The notes beneath the pieces are model-generated. The model ran no database searches, was not told the DNA's origin, and saw nothing but the letters and a program-made list of their open reading frames with translations. The translations under genes and the position numbers were made by a program. A stretch of 64,000 nt of DNA from Fragum whitleyi (Eukaryota; Mollusca; Bivalvia; Cardiida; Cardiidae), in assembly GCA_948146395.1 (NCBI GenBank), contig OX411552.1:6895686-6959685 (forward strand), given 5' to 3'. Below, one piece after another: positions 32,733 to 44,863 of this stretch; within the stretch, counting starts at the first letter, position 1; the number at the start of each line of letters is the position of its first letter.

Positions 32733-34466
32733 GCTTAAATGAGCACGTTCGATGCATACTATAACCCTACTCTCTATTTATTGAGAGTCCATATAGAATG
32801 CCTCTCCTTGCTCTTAAATGTATCCCAGGGTATTTTTCTGACTCTGTCGCTTTCTTTTTTCCATCTACATGCATATTTCCAAAACCTTGTAATTACAATT
32901 TTTCGTCTTGAAATAAATGCTTAAAACATCTGTTTGACACTGTTATCATTTCAAATAATTAGGTCAATATGCCAAAATGTGTGTGAACTATTTCTTATAA
33001 GCTTAACTGGGCAAAATGTACTCGATGGGAGCCTTAGGATAACATCGAGTCCGTCTTGCGTCGTCCGTCGTCAACCGTCTTAAAACTTCTTTCAATTGCA
33101 ATCAAACTTTACCGGAATGTTCCTGGGGCGACCCTCTGCCTTTATGAAAATGTGATTGACCTATAAATGTGGGCGAAGAAGGGCGTGGCATTTTATTTTT
33201 TCTCTTAGATATATTTTTATTGCGTATCCGTAACTACTGAACCAATTTCAATGGGCATTATCCAAAAATGTCTCTTTTCTAAAAAAAATGTGCATTTTTT
33301 ATTGTCCCATTAATATGGACTTGTTAATGCTGTGCATATTTTCACTTTGAATGATATTGGCTGAATCACCGTGCCTATTTTGAATAGAATTGAGCCAGAA
33401 TGTTCCCTTGGTGATCTTTACCAAAACGTGATATTAGATAAGTGTTAGCCCATAAATAAGGGCATGGCTAGGTGTTACTTTTTTACACTTTCATTTTTGT
33501 TGATAGTCATCTCCTCAAGTATTTAGCCGATTACATTAAAGCTTTATTTTAATATTCCTTGGGTGACATCCACTAGACCATTAAAATTCATGTTAGCGGT
33601 TAAGGGCCATTCTGATCCTCTTGCTTAGTTATTCATGTTCATTATTTTCTATTCTATTACTTTAAAGTAAACGAGGCATCAGAAATGAGTGCCTTTACTT
33701 TGACAAACACTTAAACACACTGTTTTCGAGTTATCGATACCACTAGTCATTCCAAAATCAATAGTCGTATAATCAAAGCGCTAAAAGTGCTGAAGGCCTG
33801 GTTAATAAAGAGGCAGAGTGACATTTGAAGGCATGCACTCCAATTTTTTAATCTTTTTAGCACGGCTTTTTTAAGGCGAGGGAAACCAACGGTTCCATTT
33901 ACCTAAAGGGATCGTGAGCCGAACTCACTTCAAAGTAAAAATATCGAATGGTATTGTGAAACATTGTTGACCTGTCACTCATTAGTTTTCGTAAGCTTTC
34001 GTTAATATCCGCGAGGTTATTAAAAGGATTTCATTTTTAGATCAAATAAAATACTGTAATCATTCAAATCGGTTCTGTAGAGCAGTGGTCTAAACCAATC
34101 GCATAATAGAATCATTGAACAGACAGACACGGTTCATGTACGCACGCAGTCGTTTACTTTTTTTCAAATTGTTTTAACTTTAATTTTATTATTATCAAAT
34201 AAAAGGACAATCTTATTGTCGCTTAAATTTCTTGTTTGTAATATTCTATATGGACATTTTTTTCTGAATTAAATCTCTCATTCCTATAATTTCAATACAA
34301 TTTTAATAAGCTGTTGTCACCTATTTAAGCTGAGGTCACGAGACTTTTGATCGTTAACTTGGCCTCTTTTTTCCCTAACGCAACACCTAAGCGACTGAAT
34401 TAATCATCTTCTTTCGTTCATGGCATTTAATGCTAATAATATTATTACTAATTTTCTTATCGCACG
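32733..34466. other. Intergenic sequence with a diffuse repeat
   Basis: 33030-33640 holds a non-coding repeat with a GTCGTCCGTCGTCAACCGTC head and a CAATCAAACTTTACCGGAAT block resembling the spacer of the 51.5-55.3 kb array. Elsewhere nothing is recognised. Confidence 0.4.
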
Positions 34467-34742
34467 GTACATAAGGTAACCCAATATCGCTAATTTGGTT
34501 TCTTCAAGAACCAAACTGCGCTTGCAATTATTTGCTATATTTATTTTTGAACGTACTCGCTGATTTTATCGTGTTTTTTTTTCATATCTTGGAGCATTTT
34601 TTATCTGTTTTATTTTTATTATTATCATTTTTTATTTTTTCATTTTTTTGAGTGTTTGGAATGATTGAAAGGAACGCTGATTGAGCGATTAAGATTGATT
34701 TTGATAAAGATGAATATCAATTGTATGATGTGGTTAACTGTA
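34467..34742 (+). mobile_element. Family A MITE, diverged right part
   Basis: The right terminus TGGTTAACTGTA is preceded by GAGTGTTTGGAATGATTG and GAACGCTGATTGAGCGATT. A remnant of the central palindrome (GGTAACCCAATATCGC, CAAGAACCAAACTGCG) is at 34480. The left end is missing. Confidence 0.6.
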
Positions 34743-34951
34743 TGAAATAGTTCCTTGTAATAAATCTCATTGCCCACTTGGAAAATTAAGAATTTGACAA
34801 ACATATGAAACTAATTTTCATAGAGTACAAATTAATATTCTCCTATATATATATTTATCTAAGGTTGTGATTTGATCACTATGGCACAATCGTATATTAA
34901 GATCTTATCATCAATTTCTTCAAAAGAAGAACTGTAGTTTCATGCAACTGC

Positions 34952-35400
34952 TACAGCTCAGAGCATCGTGAAATTGACAAGATGAATGAGTGGTTTTCGA
35001 ATGAAATTCAATGAGTGTGTGGAGCGAGTTTTGAGTGAAATTAAAGGGATGTAATCCAATATCGCTTATTTTGTTCAGGATGAACAAAATTAACGATATT
35101 CATCCCCCCCTTTAATAAAATATATTTAGAGGTTCTACAAATGACTTCCTATTTCTTCCAAAAGAACCAATCAGACGTTTACAATTTTAATCATGTCAGT
35201 GAAAGCGTGGATTTTTTTCTATGTATATTCATTTTAATGGAGCTGTTGGGCTTTATCTTTTTAGTCATTTTGGAGCGTTTTTGAATTGTGTGAGTGTTCT
35301 GAATGAATGAATGAATGAATGAATGAATGAAGCGCTGAGTGAGCTATTTAGAATGATTCTGATTGAGATGAATGTCTTTTTCACGATGTAACCAACTTTA
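34952..35400 (+). mobile_element. Family A MITE, full copy with GAAT expansion
   Basis: TACAGCTCAGAGCATCGTG to TCACGATGTAACCAACTTTA, 449 bp. In the right arm GAATGA words have expanded into about eight GAAT repeats at 35300-35331. It lies about 420 bases upstream of the receptor start codon. Confidence 0.8.
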
Positions 35401-35817
35401 ATGTACATTTATATAGAAATGGGTGTCATGTTGCACTGTTAAACTCCTACTAGTAGTTTTGTCATATGAATTTTTTTGAAATCAATTGGCAAGTTTTTGT
35501 TCATTATCAAGTCATAATCACCACAACAATCCACCGAGTATCAAAGAAGGACTCTCCGATATTACGGTAGAGAGGCGGAAAACGAGACTATTCAATAAAA
35601 CTCCGTTTATAGAGAACGTCTTCAATCTGCTATTAGAAGACACGTATTAAGGAATATTGGTTATTCAGTTGATAAAAACGTGCTTACTCAGAAAAAATCA
35701 CGCGGCTTTCAATAGTCTAGTCGCTAATGAATTACTTGTACTTATGATTAACTTCGCTTGATTTGATTCGATTTTGTACCTTGTTGATTAACGTGGATAT
35801 TTCAAATAGGAGTCAGC

Positions 35818-36618
35818 ATGGATTACGAAAACATTACATCGGAATTGTACAATTCGGATTTAGATTTATATGACAGTTATTATAATATGACTACCAATTC
35901 ATCTTCTCATAAGATTCTACTATATAATCCATTATTTCGTGTCATCTCAGTTTGTATCAATATATTAATTTTCCTTATTGGCATGATTGGAAACATACTG
36001 GTAATTATTGTCGTGATCAGAACAAAGACGATGCACACTCCGACCAATTGCTACCTGATCAGTCTCTCAGTGGCCGATTGTCTCGTGCTCATATCAGCCA
36101 CGTTACCAGCCATACCGGAGACGTTTTTCCAGATCAATGAATGGCCGTTTGGACGAGCTATGTGCTCGCTTCTCGTTTTTTTACAATACCTCGGTGTGGA
36201 TATGTCTTCCCTCTCCATCACGGCCTTTACTGTAGAAAGATACATAGCTATATGTCATCCATTGAAGTCACAAACAGTGTGTACAGTTAAGAGAGCTAAG
36301 CGAATCATCGCAGGTTTGTGGTTATTCGGGGTTCTGTATTGTTCACCTTGGCTCGGACTTACCATCCTTAAGTCACAAAGACGTAGTGATACCATTGTTG
36401 AATTTTGTGACTTTCGTTTAACAAGACGCCAATATTTGGCTATTTATTTGACGGACTTTTTCTTGTTTTATATCATTCCTTTATTACTTGCTGGATTGTT
36501 ATACGGTCTAATCGCTCGGATACTCGTCAAAAGTCACATACCCAAGGACACAGAAAGTTCTCGGAATGGATACTCACGGACAAACAGTACGTCCAGGCTA
36601 AATGCAGCTCGGATCCAG
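35818..36618 (+). CDS. TRH-receptor-like peptide GPCR, first coding exon (267 aa, TM1-TM5)
   Basis: A rhodopsin-class receptor at the plasma membrane, expected to signal through G proteins in response to a neuropeptide. Seen: an extracellular N-terminus with NIT, NMT and NSS sites; TM1 with G-N at 58-59; TM2 with SLSVAD (Asp87); conserved Cys116 and Cys197 for the TM3-loop disulfide; TM3 running into ERY 140-142; TM4 with Trp and Pro177; TM5 with Pro221. YLGVDMSSLSITAFTVERYI is closest to thyrotropin-releasing-hormone receptors, whose protostome relative binds EFLGEamide. The ATG sits in CAGCATGG, just after a possible acceptor (TTCAAATAG). The exon ends AACCG-type codons then CAG|GTAAAA in phase 0, where TM6 should begin. 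The TM6-TM7 exon is not visible in the window. Alternatives are other beta-group peptide receptors. Confidence 0.85.
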
Positions 36619-36647
36619 GTAAAATATTTTTACTGTAAAATGTAAAC

Positions 36648-37056
36648 CGTTATTGAATAGATGGTATAAAATGAGACGTCATGAAATACGAATTTTGTTT
36701 TGCGAGTCATCAATAAACTGAGAAAGACGAGGCTATGCCGAATTTATATCTCTTTTAGATGACGACTCAAATAATTTCGGTGATATGCTAATATTAATCT
36801 AATATTCTATTCATAAATTGAACAAAAATAAATACATAAAAACGACATTTTTTAATTTATAGATTAAAATATCTCGCGTAACATACAACGTCGTTTATAA
36901 ACTGACGCCCCCCCCCCCCCCCCACTATGATTTTTTTTCATTTTCTCGATAATAAAAAAGCGTTGCTATACGCTCTAAGCCGATTTGCATTGTTATTTCA
37001 CTATATATATATATAACACCCGAACATATTCGACGGCCTTATTTCACGCTATCTTA
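36648..37056. repeat. Family H dispersed repeat, copy 2 (receptor intron)
   Basis: Collinear with 3503-3864: GTTATTGAATA, GCGAGTCATCAATAAAC, GACGAGGCTATGCCGAATTT, ATCTCGCG, CGTCGTTTATAAACTGACG, GCGTTGCTATACG and ATAACACCCGAACAT. Contains a run of C at 36909-36924. It starts 30 bases after a splice donor, as does copy 1. Confidence 0.6.
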
Positions 37057-37113
37057 TTATTATAATAAAAGTATCCTTTGTTCGTTTACATGGTCCAGGA
37101 AATTGCTAGAGAA

Positions 37114-37440
37114 TACAGTTAAAAATATCTTGAAATTGATAAAAAAAACCGAATGATTTTCGAATGATTTTCGAATGAAATTGATTGAGTGTATGAAGGT
37201 TTTGAGTGAAATTAATCAGACACTTTAAAATCCACATCAGCCAATAAAAACGTAAAATAAACTGATCGATTTAATTAAATGTTGATCGTCTTGACTGATT
37301 TCGAAATGTTATCAAAAGATTTCGGAGCGTCTTTTATCAATTTGAGTGAGTGTTTGGAATGAATGAAAGGAGCGCTGAGTGAGCGATTTAGATTAGTTTT
37401 GATCGGAATGAGTGTCAGTTTCACGATGTTTTAAACTGTT
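37114..37440 (+). mobile_element. Family A MITE, second subtype, internally deleted
   Basis: Left end TACAGTTAAAAATATCTTG, right arm GCGCTGAGTGAGCG and CAGTTTCACGATGTTT. It includes CAGACACTTTAAAATCCACA. The central palindrome is deleted. Confidence 0.7.
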
Positions 37441-38751
37441 GTGTATAAATCTGGTCAAGTATAATGTCAGAGAATACAATTGATTAAGAGGCTCGGTTTG
37501 ATATTGAAAGGTGAAAATACAAATTCTTACCACTTTTTGAATAGTATCTGTAAATTCATTTGAAAAAAAATGTAAAGCATAACACCGTTCGTCTAAAAAT
37601 AAACAATTTGTTCGGAAACTTTTTAGGATTGAGAATTGAAAAAGCGAAAAGTTTAAACGCAAAAGTGGTAAAACATTTTATTGCATAAAATGTACGTTTT
37701 CGGGTCGTTATAGGCATACGTTAACGGACAAAATACAGGGATTAACGGGAGAAAACGTTGATTTATAAGTAAATTCACGTGCCAATAACGCCTGGCTTTT
37801 CTTTTCTACTTAAACAGTTGTCTAACATTAATATAGATCATATTTAAAGACATAGATTTTTCCCGCGTTCAATTTATTTACGTCATAAATTACCAAGCAA
37901 CGTCGGTATAAACAAAAGTGACTGCTTTATGCATAACTACATTTCTTCTTGCACAATTAGTGGCTAAAGCGCTTTTAAAGAATTTCTATGAATCATTTTG
38001 CAATCTTTGTTTTAATATATACTAAAGACTTTCCTTATTGGGAAAATAAGCGTCAATTCAAGAACTTTTAAGAATAACACTTGCAATACCGTAAACATAT
38101 TCGACCTAGAATAAAAGCAACTTCTTTCTGACATATTCATGTATCGGTGAGTTTTTACCAAGAATCTTAAGAAATTAATCTTAAAATTGTCTTTGACTAT
38201 CACCCACGTAAAATTCTTTAATTTCTTACTTAACATTTAACGTTCCCATAACTTTGCTTATCAACGCCAGTACAAGATGTTTAGTACTCAATGAATTGCT
38301 ATATTGTGTGAACTCATATGAATCGTTCCAACGAGACGCTTCCAATAAGTACCAATAACGTAGGGCTTGTGCTATAATTATTGGAAAAATAAAATCTAAA
38401 ATACTCAATTTCTCAGTACATATGTTCATTTTAAGAACTTTATCCTGCCACTAGCTATAGATACTGCTTGATAAAAGGGGTATGATAAACTTGTTGATAT
38501 CAGGTCACTTGATCACGTGACAGCTTTATCATGTCACTTCGTCACGTGGCTTGCCGGATCTTCTTTTTGCGGCTATTAGGGCTGAAAATAGTCCTCTCTA
38601 ACATTTTTTGTCTTTTGAATATGAGTGTCTCTTTCTGATAAAAAAAAAATATTTCACTCGATTCCCCTATATTTTTAAAATCAAATCGCGACCATATCGA
38701 TGACGTAGTACACGACAGAAGACGTAAATCTATAAAATTGTGACAGGATAA
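37441..38751. other. Sequence downstream of the receptor exon
   Basis: No TM6-TM7 coding segment seen. AT-rich with chance open frames only. A TCACGTGAC-type palindromic cluster lies near 38503-38550. Confidence 0.4.
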
Positions 38752-38897
38752 ATAGAATAGGTGATAGGTGACTTGAGATGGAAAAGTTTATCGGGCTCGG
38801 CTGCGAATTTATCTGGTTTGCCTCCGGCTCACCAGATAAATTCCTATGCCTTGCCTCGATAAACTTCTCCATCTCAAGTCACCAACCATCTATTCTC
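38752..38897. repeat. Foldback with 64-bp arms
   Basis: GGTGACTTGAGATGGAAAAG plus TTTATCG at the left pairs with CGATAAACTTCTCCATCTCA plus AGTCACC at the right. Inner CCAGATAAATTC words also pair. The loop is GC-richer than the flanks. Confidence 0.75.
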
Positions 38898-38959
38898 TAT
38901 ATCTAAAGTCTTCAATAAAGCGACTTGTTTGCCTGCTTCATTGCCTGTTCAAATATATA

Positions 38960-39142
38960 TGCGACCTGCAACGCGAAAAGGGACCATCTAGGTAGTGTGT
39001 AAAGTGTCGACCTTTTCAGCCTGTGCAGATGGACTAGGGTCAAAACTCGAAACATTTCGCAGTTTGCTATTTTTCTTAATCTTATATGGTCTTTGTATTA
39101 TACAGAGTACTCAAATGGAACTTTTTCGCGTTACAGGTCACA
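38960..39142. mobile_element. Family B MITE, internally deleted copy (183 bp)
   Basis: Left end TGCGACCTGCAACGCGAAAA and GGGACCATCTAGG; right end TTTTCGCGTTACAGGTCACA. Part of the interior is missing relative to 17419. Confidence 0.65.
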
Positions 39143-39223
39143 TCTTCATTTTTTTCCATGACTCCGATATCATTGGCCTTGACATTGATGTCCTAATCGA
39201 ACAACTATTTATAAAATAATACC

Positions 39224-39374
39224 ATTTTCACTATTATGTGTCGATAAATTAAGTCTGATGAAGGAGGAGTCATATGCATAAGGTGAAAACCGTGGGCGGA
39301 GCCCGAGGGTTTTGCTTTGTATATAACACCCTCCCCCTATCAAACTTTATTCATCGACACATCATAGCGAAAAT
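39224..39374. repeat. Foldback with 70-bp imperfect arms
   Basis: ATTTTCACTATTATGTGTCG at the left pairs with CGACACATCATAGCGAAAAT at the right. The inner segment holds AAAACCGTGGGCGGAGCCCG, itself a GC-rich hairpin. Confidence 0.7.
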
Positions 39375-40859
39375 TAAATTATATCCATTATAACACTAAT
39401 CAAAAATAAGTTTTTTTTCCTCTTCTGGGTGTAACATTGAATTAAATAATTTTTCTGGTGTAAAATTGGTGAAAAAGTAATGATATTGATGTTGGGAGAA
39501 TTTCACAGGAAGCTAAGCGCGTTATCTAGCACGTGCGCTATATGACGTCAAAAGAATCTACGTTCCCGCGAAAAATGACGTTGAGTAAAAAGGGGCGCAG
39601 CTATCTGTGTAAACAGTCAAAACACATGACGTATGAATTTTATTGGAAATAAAGTTCTATGTAGTTTTCTTTTATGTCGTATATGCGTTTTTTCGCAATC
39701 GTGTTAAAACGTTAATTTATCTGCAAAAGTTATGTCAGTAACTAACCGCCACCAAAGTGGCAATACAAACGAAATTCCTAAAGTCGAAGATTTAAATCGT
39801 GAATTCAAAAGCTCTGATACTTCAATTGGAAAATTAACTATTATCATATTGAATCCAGAATATTCCGACTTTTGCAGAAGGCAAAGACAAAGACCGACAT
39901 GAAAATATGTGCAGTCTGGTCTTATTCTTTTCCAAATAAATTTATTTTCTAAATAAGAAAAATGTTTTGAACATTGCTTTCTCAAAAAGAAAAGAAGCTC
40001 AAAGTGGCACTAGGAATATTTTTATCTAGCATTACAATGTTTAAATAAAATTATAGAAGCCGGTTAAATATGCTGGTTGAGAAAGCAAGATAGGGATGCC
40101 TGTGACCTGTAAGGAGTCACAAAGAAAGCTGTCTTGCATTCAGGATGATAAAAAATTGAGATTTTGCATTGTCAAGGACCAAACTTGAAACAAACAATAT
40201 CACAGAACGCTTATGCACATTATCGTAAAATCCTGGTCACACTATTGCAAAACAAGCATGGATTTTACGGCTTACTTCAGAAGGATTGCTCCAAACAAGT
40301 TTTTGATGCTTTCGGATATTGAACTTGGAGATCACAGGTGCTTGTAACAGATGGTCAGAAGACCAAGGCCATAATTTCAAAATTTTCCAATTATACACCA
40401 AAAGAGAGGTTCATAACAGTATGATTTCACCTGATTTCAATTGTAAAGCATTTTTATAAATCTTCAAAATTCAATTTGTGAAATAATTAATCATATTTTT
40501 GTAGGAAAGGAGATATCGTTTATAAGTATAATGTTTATACTCAGGTCTAATGGCAAAACGCTTTCATTGCAATGTGCATTTTTACCACATATGACTTCAC
40601 TAAAGTTGTGCCATTTAACTGAGTAAAACTTTCCATATATATATCAGCCATACTAAATGGTAATAGTAAATAAGTGTGCCAGAAAGATTTGCGTTTTTAT
40701 GACCTTCAGTCCTTTGCTTTGTTATGAAATTATAACATACCCAGTTAAAATCTTTCGTTGATTATGTTTTTATCCAACGTGACCTTATTTGGGAACATTA
40801 ATGCTACGTCTCCGCAAAAAATCTTTTTTTCACAACAAGATTTTTATTTCATTCTATGT
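39375..40859. other. Intergenic sequence
   Basis: No gene or repeat family recognised. A minus-strand frame of 93 codons at 39985-39704 has no recognisable motif. Confidence 0.35.
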
Positions 40860-41110
40860 GCCGGTTTTATTAAACGTCTTACGAAAAATTTGATCGGAAG
40901 TTAAAATCACAAATCAGACCTGGTGTTTTTATTCATTGTTAAAATCTGATATAATCTGATAAATTGATATATATCATTGGAATCGTCTTTAGATGGCTAT
41001 TCCAATGAGATGATGCATGGCAGAATTCAGTATTTAGTTACCTCTGTAGAAGTTACTTTAATTTTTGAATTACGCAAAAATGATCGTAAGATGTTTAGTA
41101 AGCAGGCCCC
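40860..41110 (+). mobile_element. Family C MITE, copy 3
   Basis: Left end GCCGGTTTTATTAAACGTCT, right end GATGTTTAGTAAGCAGGCCCC. The interior keeps the CATTGGAATCGTCTTTAGA block. Single copy, more diverged than the tandem pair at 20.4-20.9 kb. Confidence 0.75.
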
Positions 41111-41879
41111 AGGCCCGTTGAAGGCATAGGAGTTGGGAAAAAACACGAATAACAATTAACAAACAAACATGCATGACAGAAATATGTAACCATACATCTT
41201 ATGCCAACTATAAATGCTTCATGATCATTCTGAGACATCAACTACCTTAGCTTGCTAATTATATAACAGACTAACATCGGGATATGCAGTTCCAGACAAG
41301 TTGCTCCTATGAAAATAGAGCAGCACAACTCAAAAAAATTGAAAGATGAGATCCCAGGAGGAGCATGCTGCATCTTAGTTATGAGAGAAAAATTCTGATA
41401 TTCAGAAGCTAAATAAAGATAAAGGATGACATATTGGAAGGAAGATGGCTATAACTTTACTATTAAACCTTGTTATCATTATCTTTGTGAAGAGTGCTAT
41501 TTTTTCAAGACTGCTCTTTTCTCAGAGACCATTAGCTGTTTAAATTTAACATATTTGGGGACTGAAATGTCCAGCGAGAGAGAAACTCAAGCCTGGTTCT
41601 GTGGAAGAAATCAAATGTAAACAAATAATGGAATTCATCTCCTATCGGCACAAATGACGAAAGCGTTCACTTTTCTCTTTATTTTAAAAAAAAAACAAAC
41701 GCATTCAACTCTCCATCAGCAATTAATGACTCAAACATCTAAGCTTACAATGTGTTTTGCTAAGGTTCATATTGAAATATTCCTTTAGTAACTCCATTTT
41801 ATATAGTCAATAATTTAAACCTTTGTTTGATTTGTTAACGTCATTTTTTCTAAATTTACATAACTTGTTAGAAATTCTA
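41111..41879. other. Intergenic sequence
   Basis: No gene or repeat family recognised. Confidence 0.35.
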
Positions 41880-42560
41880 TCTATAATTTTTCTTTAAACG
41901 CAGTTTGGGAATAAAATGTATCTTGTGAAAACCAAAAATCTGAAATACTTAAATTGTCTACTGTTTGTAGCCATCTACAATGAAACAAGTCATAGACGTG
42001 TAAATATTGCATTAATTGATACAGGATGCAGCAAAGTGTGTCCTTATTACCATTTATAACTCTGTACTGAAAGGTGACAACCTCGACTTCTTATTTTATT
42101 TGTAGTGACATTGTGTCATGCTCACTATATATCATAATACTTGGTGTTGGTCTGTTTAAGATCAAGTAATGACCTACAATACATAATGTAAAATCTATCA
42201 ATAATATATACGTTTTCACAACCCCAGACTTCCGACCCATACAGTGATATGGGTGTAATCATACTGTCAAATAAATGAAATTGTATACCAAGTTGCAAAA
42301 ATATTTAACATGATTTCCTCTTTAGAGAGAACATTGCTTTTCTAGATTGGTATAAAAAAAACAACAAAAAAACATTGTATTTAAGAATTTATTATCTAGT
42401 TAAATAAAATACTCAAAAATTTCTACAGAATCCCCATTGTAATAAAACATGGGCTTTTGTCGAATTTTACATTTACAAAATATTACTATTTTGTTTTAGA
42501 TGTATTCACTTGTAGTTTCAAAGTATCGTAATAAAACAAAGTACCATCAAGGGTAGATTG
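41880..42560 (-). pseudogene. LINE reverse-transcriptase fragment, heavily decayed
   Basis: Minus-strand reading gives, across several frameshifts, LKLQVNTSKTK (the VN-x-x-KTK block after the RT active site), a FVNVKFDKS-like piece, SRKAMFSLKRK, then LFDSMITPISLYGSEVWG, which is the conserved RT-thumb motif of APE-class LINEs, and RSLLDLKQTN downstream of it. The FADD box and upstream RT are absent. Too many stops and shifts for function. Confidence 0.7.
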
Positions 42561-42711
42561 TATTTTTTCCGGCGCGATTAACTAATATAATTCCAAATCC
42601 TCCATTATTTTTTCCGCATAACGCATATCGCCTTTTAGAAATGACGTCATCAAATTCATCATTAACACTGCAAGAGAATAGCTTAACTATTGACTTCAAG
42701 CTTTATAGTTT

Positions 42712-42800
42712 ATAATAATAATAATAATAATATCTTTATTTATAGAAGGTAAAAACATTAAGACATCATTTTCAAACAACAATAGCTAAAAAAGTGTCTT
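42712..42800 (-). mobile_element. LINE 3' tail with ATT repeats
   Basis: On the minus strand it reads CTATAAATAAAGATATTATT with further ATT units, a classic LINE 3' end where the polymerase adds short tandem repeats. It belongs to a different family from the TGTTC-tailed elements. Confidence 0.55.
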
Positions 42801-42898
42801 TTTTACAATGTTGCCGTCTCTCCCGCAAAATCTAACTCTTTTATTTTCTGACTCAATCTCACTATCTGACAACCAAACTATATACATTTCTGACTCCC

Positions 42899-42902
42899 TC
42901 CC

Positions 42903-42954
<52 letters not shown>

Positions 42955-42966
42955 CACACACACACA
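42899..42966. repeat. C run, (CT)n and (CA)n compound microsatellite
   Basis: A poly-C tract runs into about 19 CT units and then CA units. Simple-sequence DNA. Confidence 0.95.
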
Positions 42967-43608
42967 GTTTAATAACAATGTATTTCACTTTCGCGACGTA
43001 GGTCATATTGTTACAATATTTCTTTATTGTAGTCTTTGTTTCCGTCCTTATTATCCATTTCACTGATGCTATTTGATAATGCGTGTTCAAATTCAATTAG
43101 TATATTCTAGATATACGAATATCTTGACAGTTACAGGAGCAAGTTTTCAAGAATCGTTTCAGGCTGTAACTTAGAGAAATTGCAATTATATTGCTATTTG
43201 AACCGGTATTAAAACCAATATATTTTGAATTTTTTTTCACAGTCCTTTTTTTTATTATAAAACTATATTTTCATGAAACGTTGTTCAGTACCTGTATTAG
43301 ATGACGACAGACAGTAGTTCTTTTTCATGTTAGTGTTATTTGGGACCTGCACATGTATAATGACCATCTGGTATCTCCTTAAATTAATATTTGAATATGA
43401 GATCGGTTTCATCATAGGTCAAAGGGAGGTTTGATTTTTTTTGAAAAAAATGTCTTCACGAGATAGTAGAATTATCATTCTAGATTTAGGAAATGAGGCA
43501 AATGTGTATTTAGCTGGCATAGCTCGCACAGTATGACAAAGGTCGACATGCTACCAAGATATGCTCCTTTCCCCTGACTGTCACATTCTGTTAATGATTT
43601 CGTTATAG

Positions 43609-43700
43609 ATCCACAAGTTTGTGTGAGTGATCAAAGGTCAAATTTGTCCATACTTGTATGGACAAGATTGCCATTTTATCACTCAATTCAACTTGTGGAT
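43609..43700. repeat. Foldback, 92 bp, 45-bp arms
   Basis: ATCCACAAGTTTGTGTGAGT and ATTTGTCCATAC pair with GTATGGACAAGA and ACTCAATTCAACTTGTGGAT. It lies 18 bases before a family A MITE. Confidence 0.75.
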
Positions 43701-43718
43701 GTATACTTTACTCCTACA

Positions 43719-44159
43719 TACAGTTAACAACATCGTGAAGTTGACAAGGTGAATGATTTTGGAATGAATTTGGAATGAAATTGAATGAGTTTGTGGAGCG
43801 AGTTTTGAGTGAATTTAATGGGAGGTAATCCTATATCGAAAATTTTGTTCAGGATGAACAAAATTTGCGATAAGTATTACCTCCCTTTAATAAAATATGC
43901 ATAGAAGTTCTTTAAATAGCTTCCTATTTCTCCAAGAACCAATCAGACGTTTTCAATTTCTATCATATCATTGAAATCGCGATTTTGTTCTTGTTTAATT
44001 GATTTTGAAGGTCGTTGTAGATCTTATATTTTTTAGCCATTTTGAGTGTTTTTGAATGGTTTGAGTGAGTGTTTGGAACAAGTGAATGGAGCGCTGAGTG
44101 AGCGATTTAGAATGATTTTGATCGAGATGAATGTCAATTTCACGATGTAACTAACTGTA
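43719..44159 (+). mobile_element. Family A MITE, best-preserved copy (441 bp)
   Basis: TACAGTTAACAACATCGTG to TCACGATGTAACTAACTGTA, the same 441-bp length as the 5394 copy. The inner palindrome GGGAGGTAATCC ... ATTACCTCCC is intact. An AAGAACCAATCAGACG block with a CCAAT box lies in the right half. Good reference for the family. Confidence 0.88.
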
Positions 44160-44611
44160 CTTATAAACACTAGGGCGACACTCTGATCGAGAACGGAAGA
44201 TGTAGTGTGAAGTTGCGTGACATTATCAGCTTTTCCATTATTTTGTTAAATGAAGCTCATTCATTCTACTCTCTATAAACCAGAAAATGTATTTACCACG
44301 CGGTCTCAAATTAAAGTCTAATTATTTAAATTCTTGTCAATAATTCCAAATGGAAGCGACGCTATTTTTCAATTATCGTAGCAGAATACCATTCTTGAAA
44401 TGAATAACAGAATGTAGATCATCGTCTTCATGTTTGAGTAACAAACTCGTATCGTTTAACCTTAATTGTATTCTTTCCTTCCAATGAACCTTTTTTAAAA
44501 TTTGGTTTTGTCACTTTTTTTAGACTAATTTACCCCCTACACACACATAATTTCCAATTATCAGTCGATAAGAATGATACATAATTTAGACTTGCTTCTT
44601 TGTGCCCAGAT

Positions 44612-44863
44612 GTCTGTTTTACAAAACATCTAACGATTTTTTTGCGTAAATCAAAAATCAAACTTGATTCTACAGTAGTAACTGAATTTGGAATTCTGCC
44701 ATGCATCATCCCATTAGAACCGTCTTCTAAAGACGATTCAAGTGGGATAATGCGAGGCAAATCTAATAAATAATGAAAACACAAGGTACGATTTGTGGTT
44801 TTGACGATTCTTTTTTCGTAAGAATTATATTATTATAAAGTAAATTTAAGTAAAATTGGCCCC
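44612..44863 (-). mobile_element. Family C MITE, copy 4
   Basis: Reverse orientation: GTCTGTTTTACAAAACATCT at the left and GTAAAATTGGCCCC at the right, with the GAACCGTCTTCTAAAGACG hairpin in the centre. Confidence 0.75.

Noticed and set aside
39704..39985. 93-codon minus-strand frame
   Set aside because: No recognisable motif, no repeat partner in the window and no gene context.
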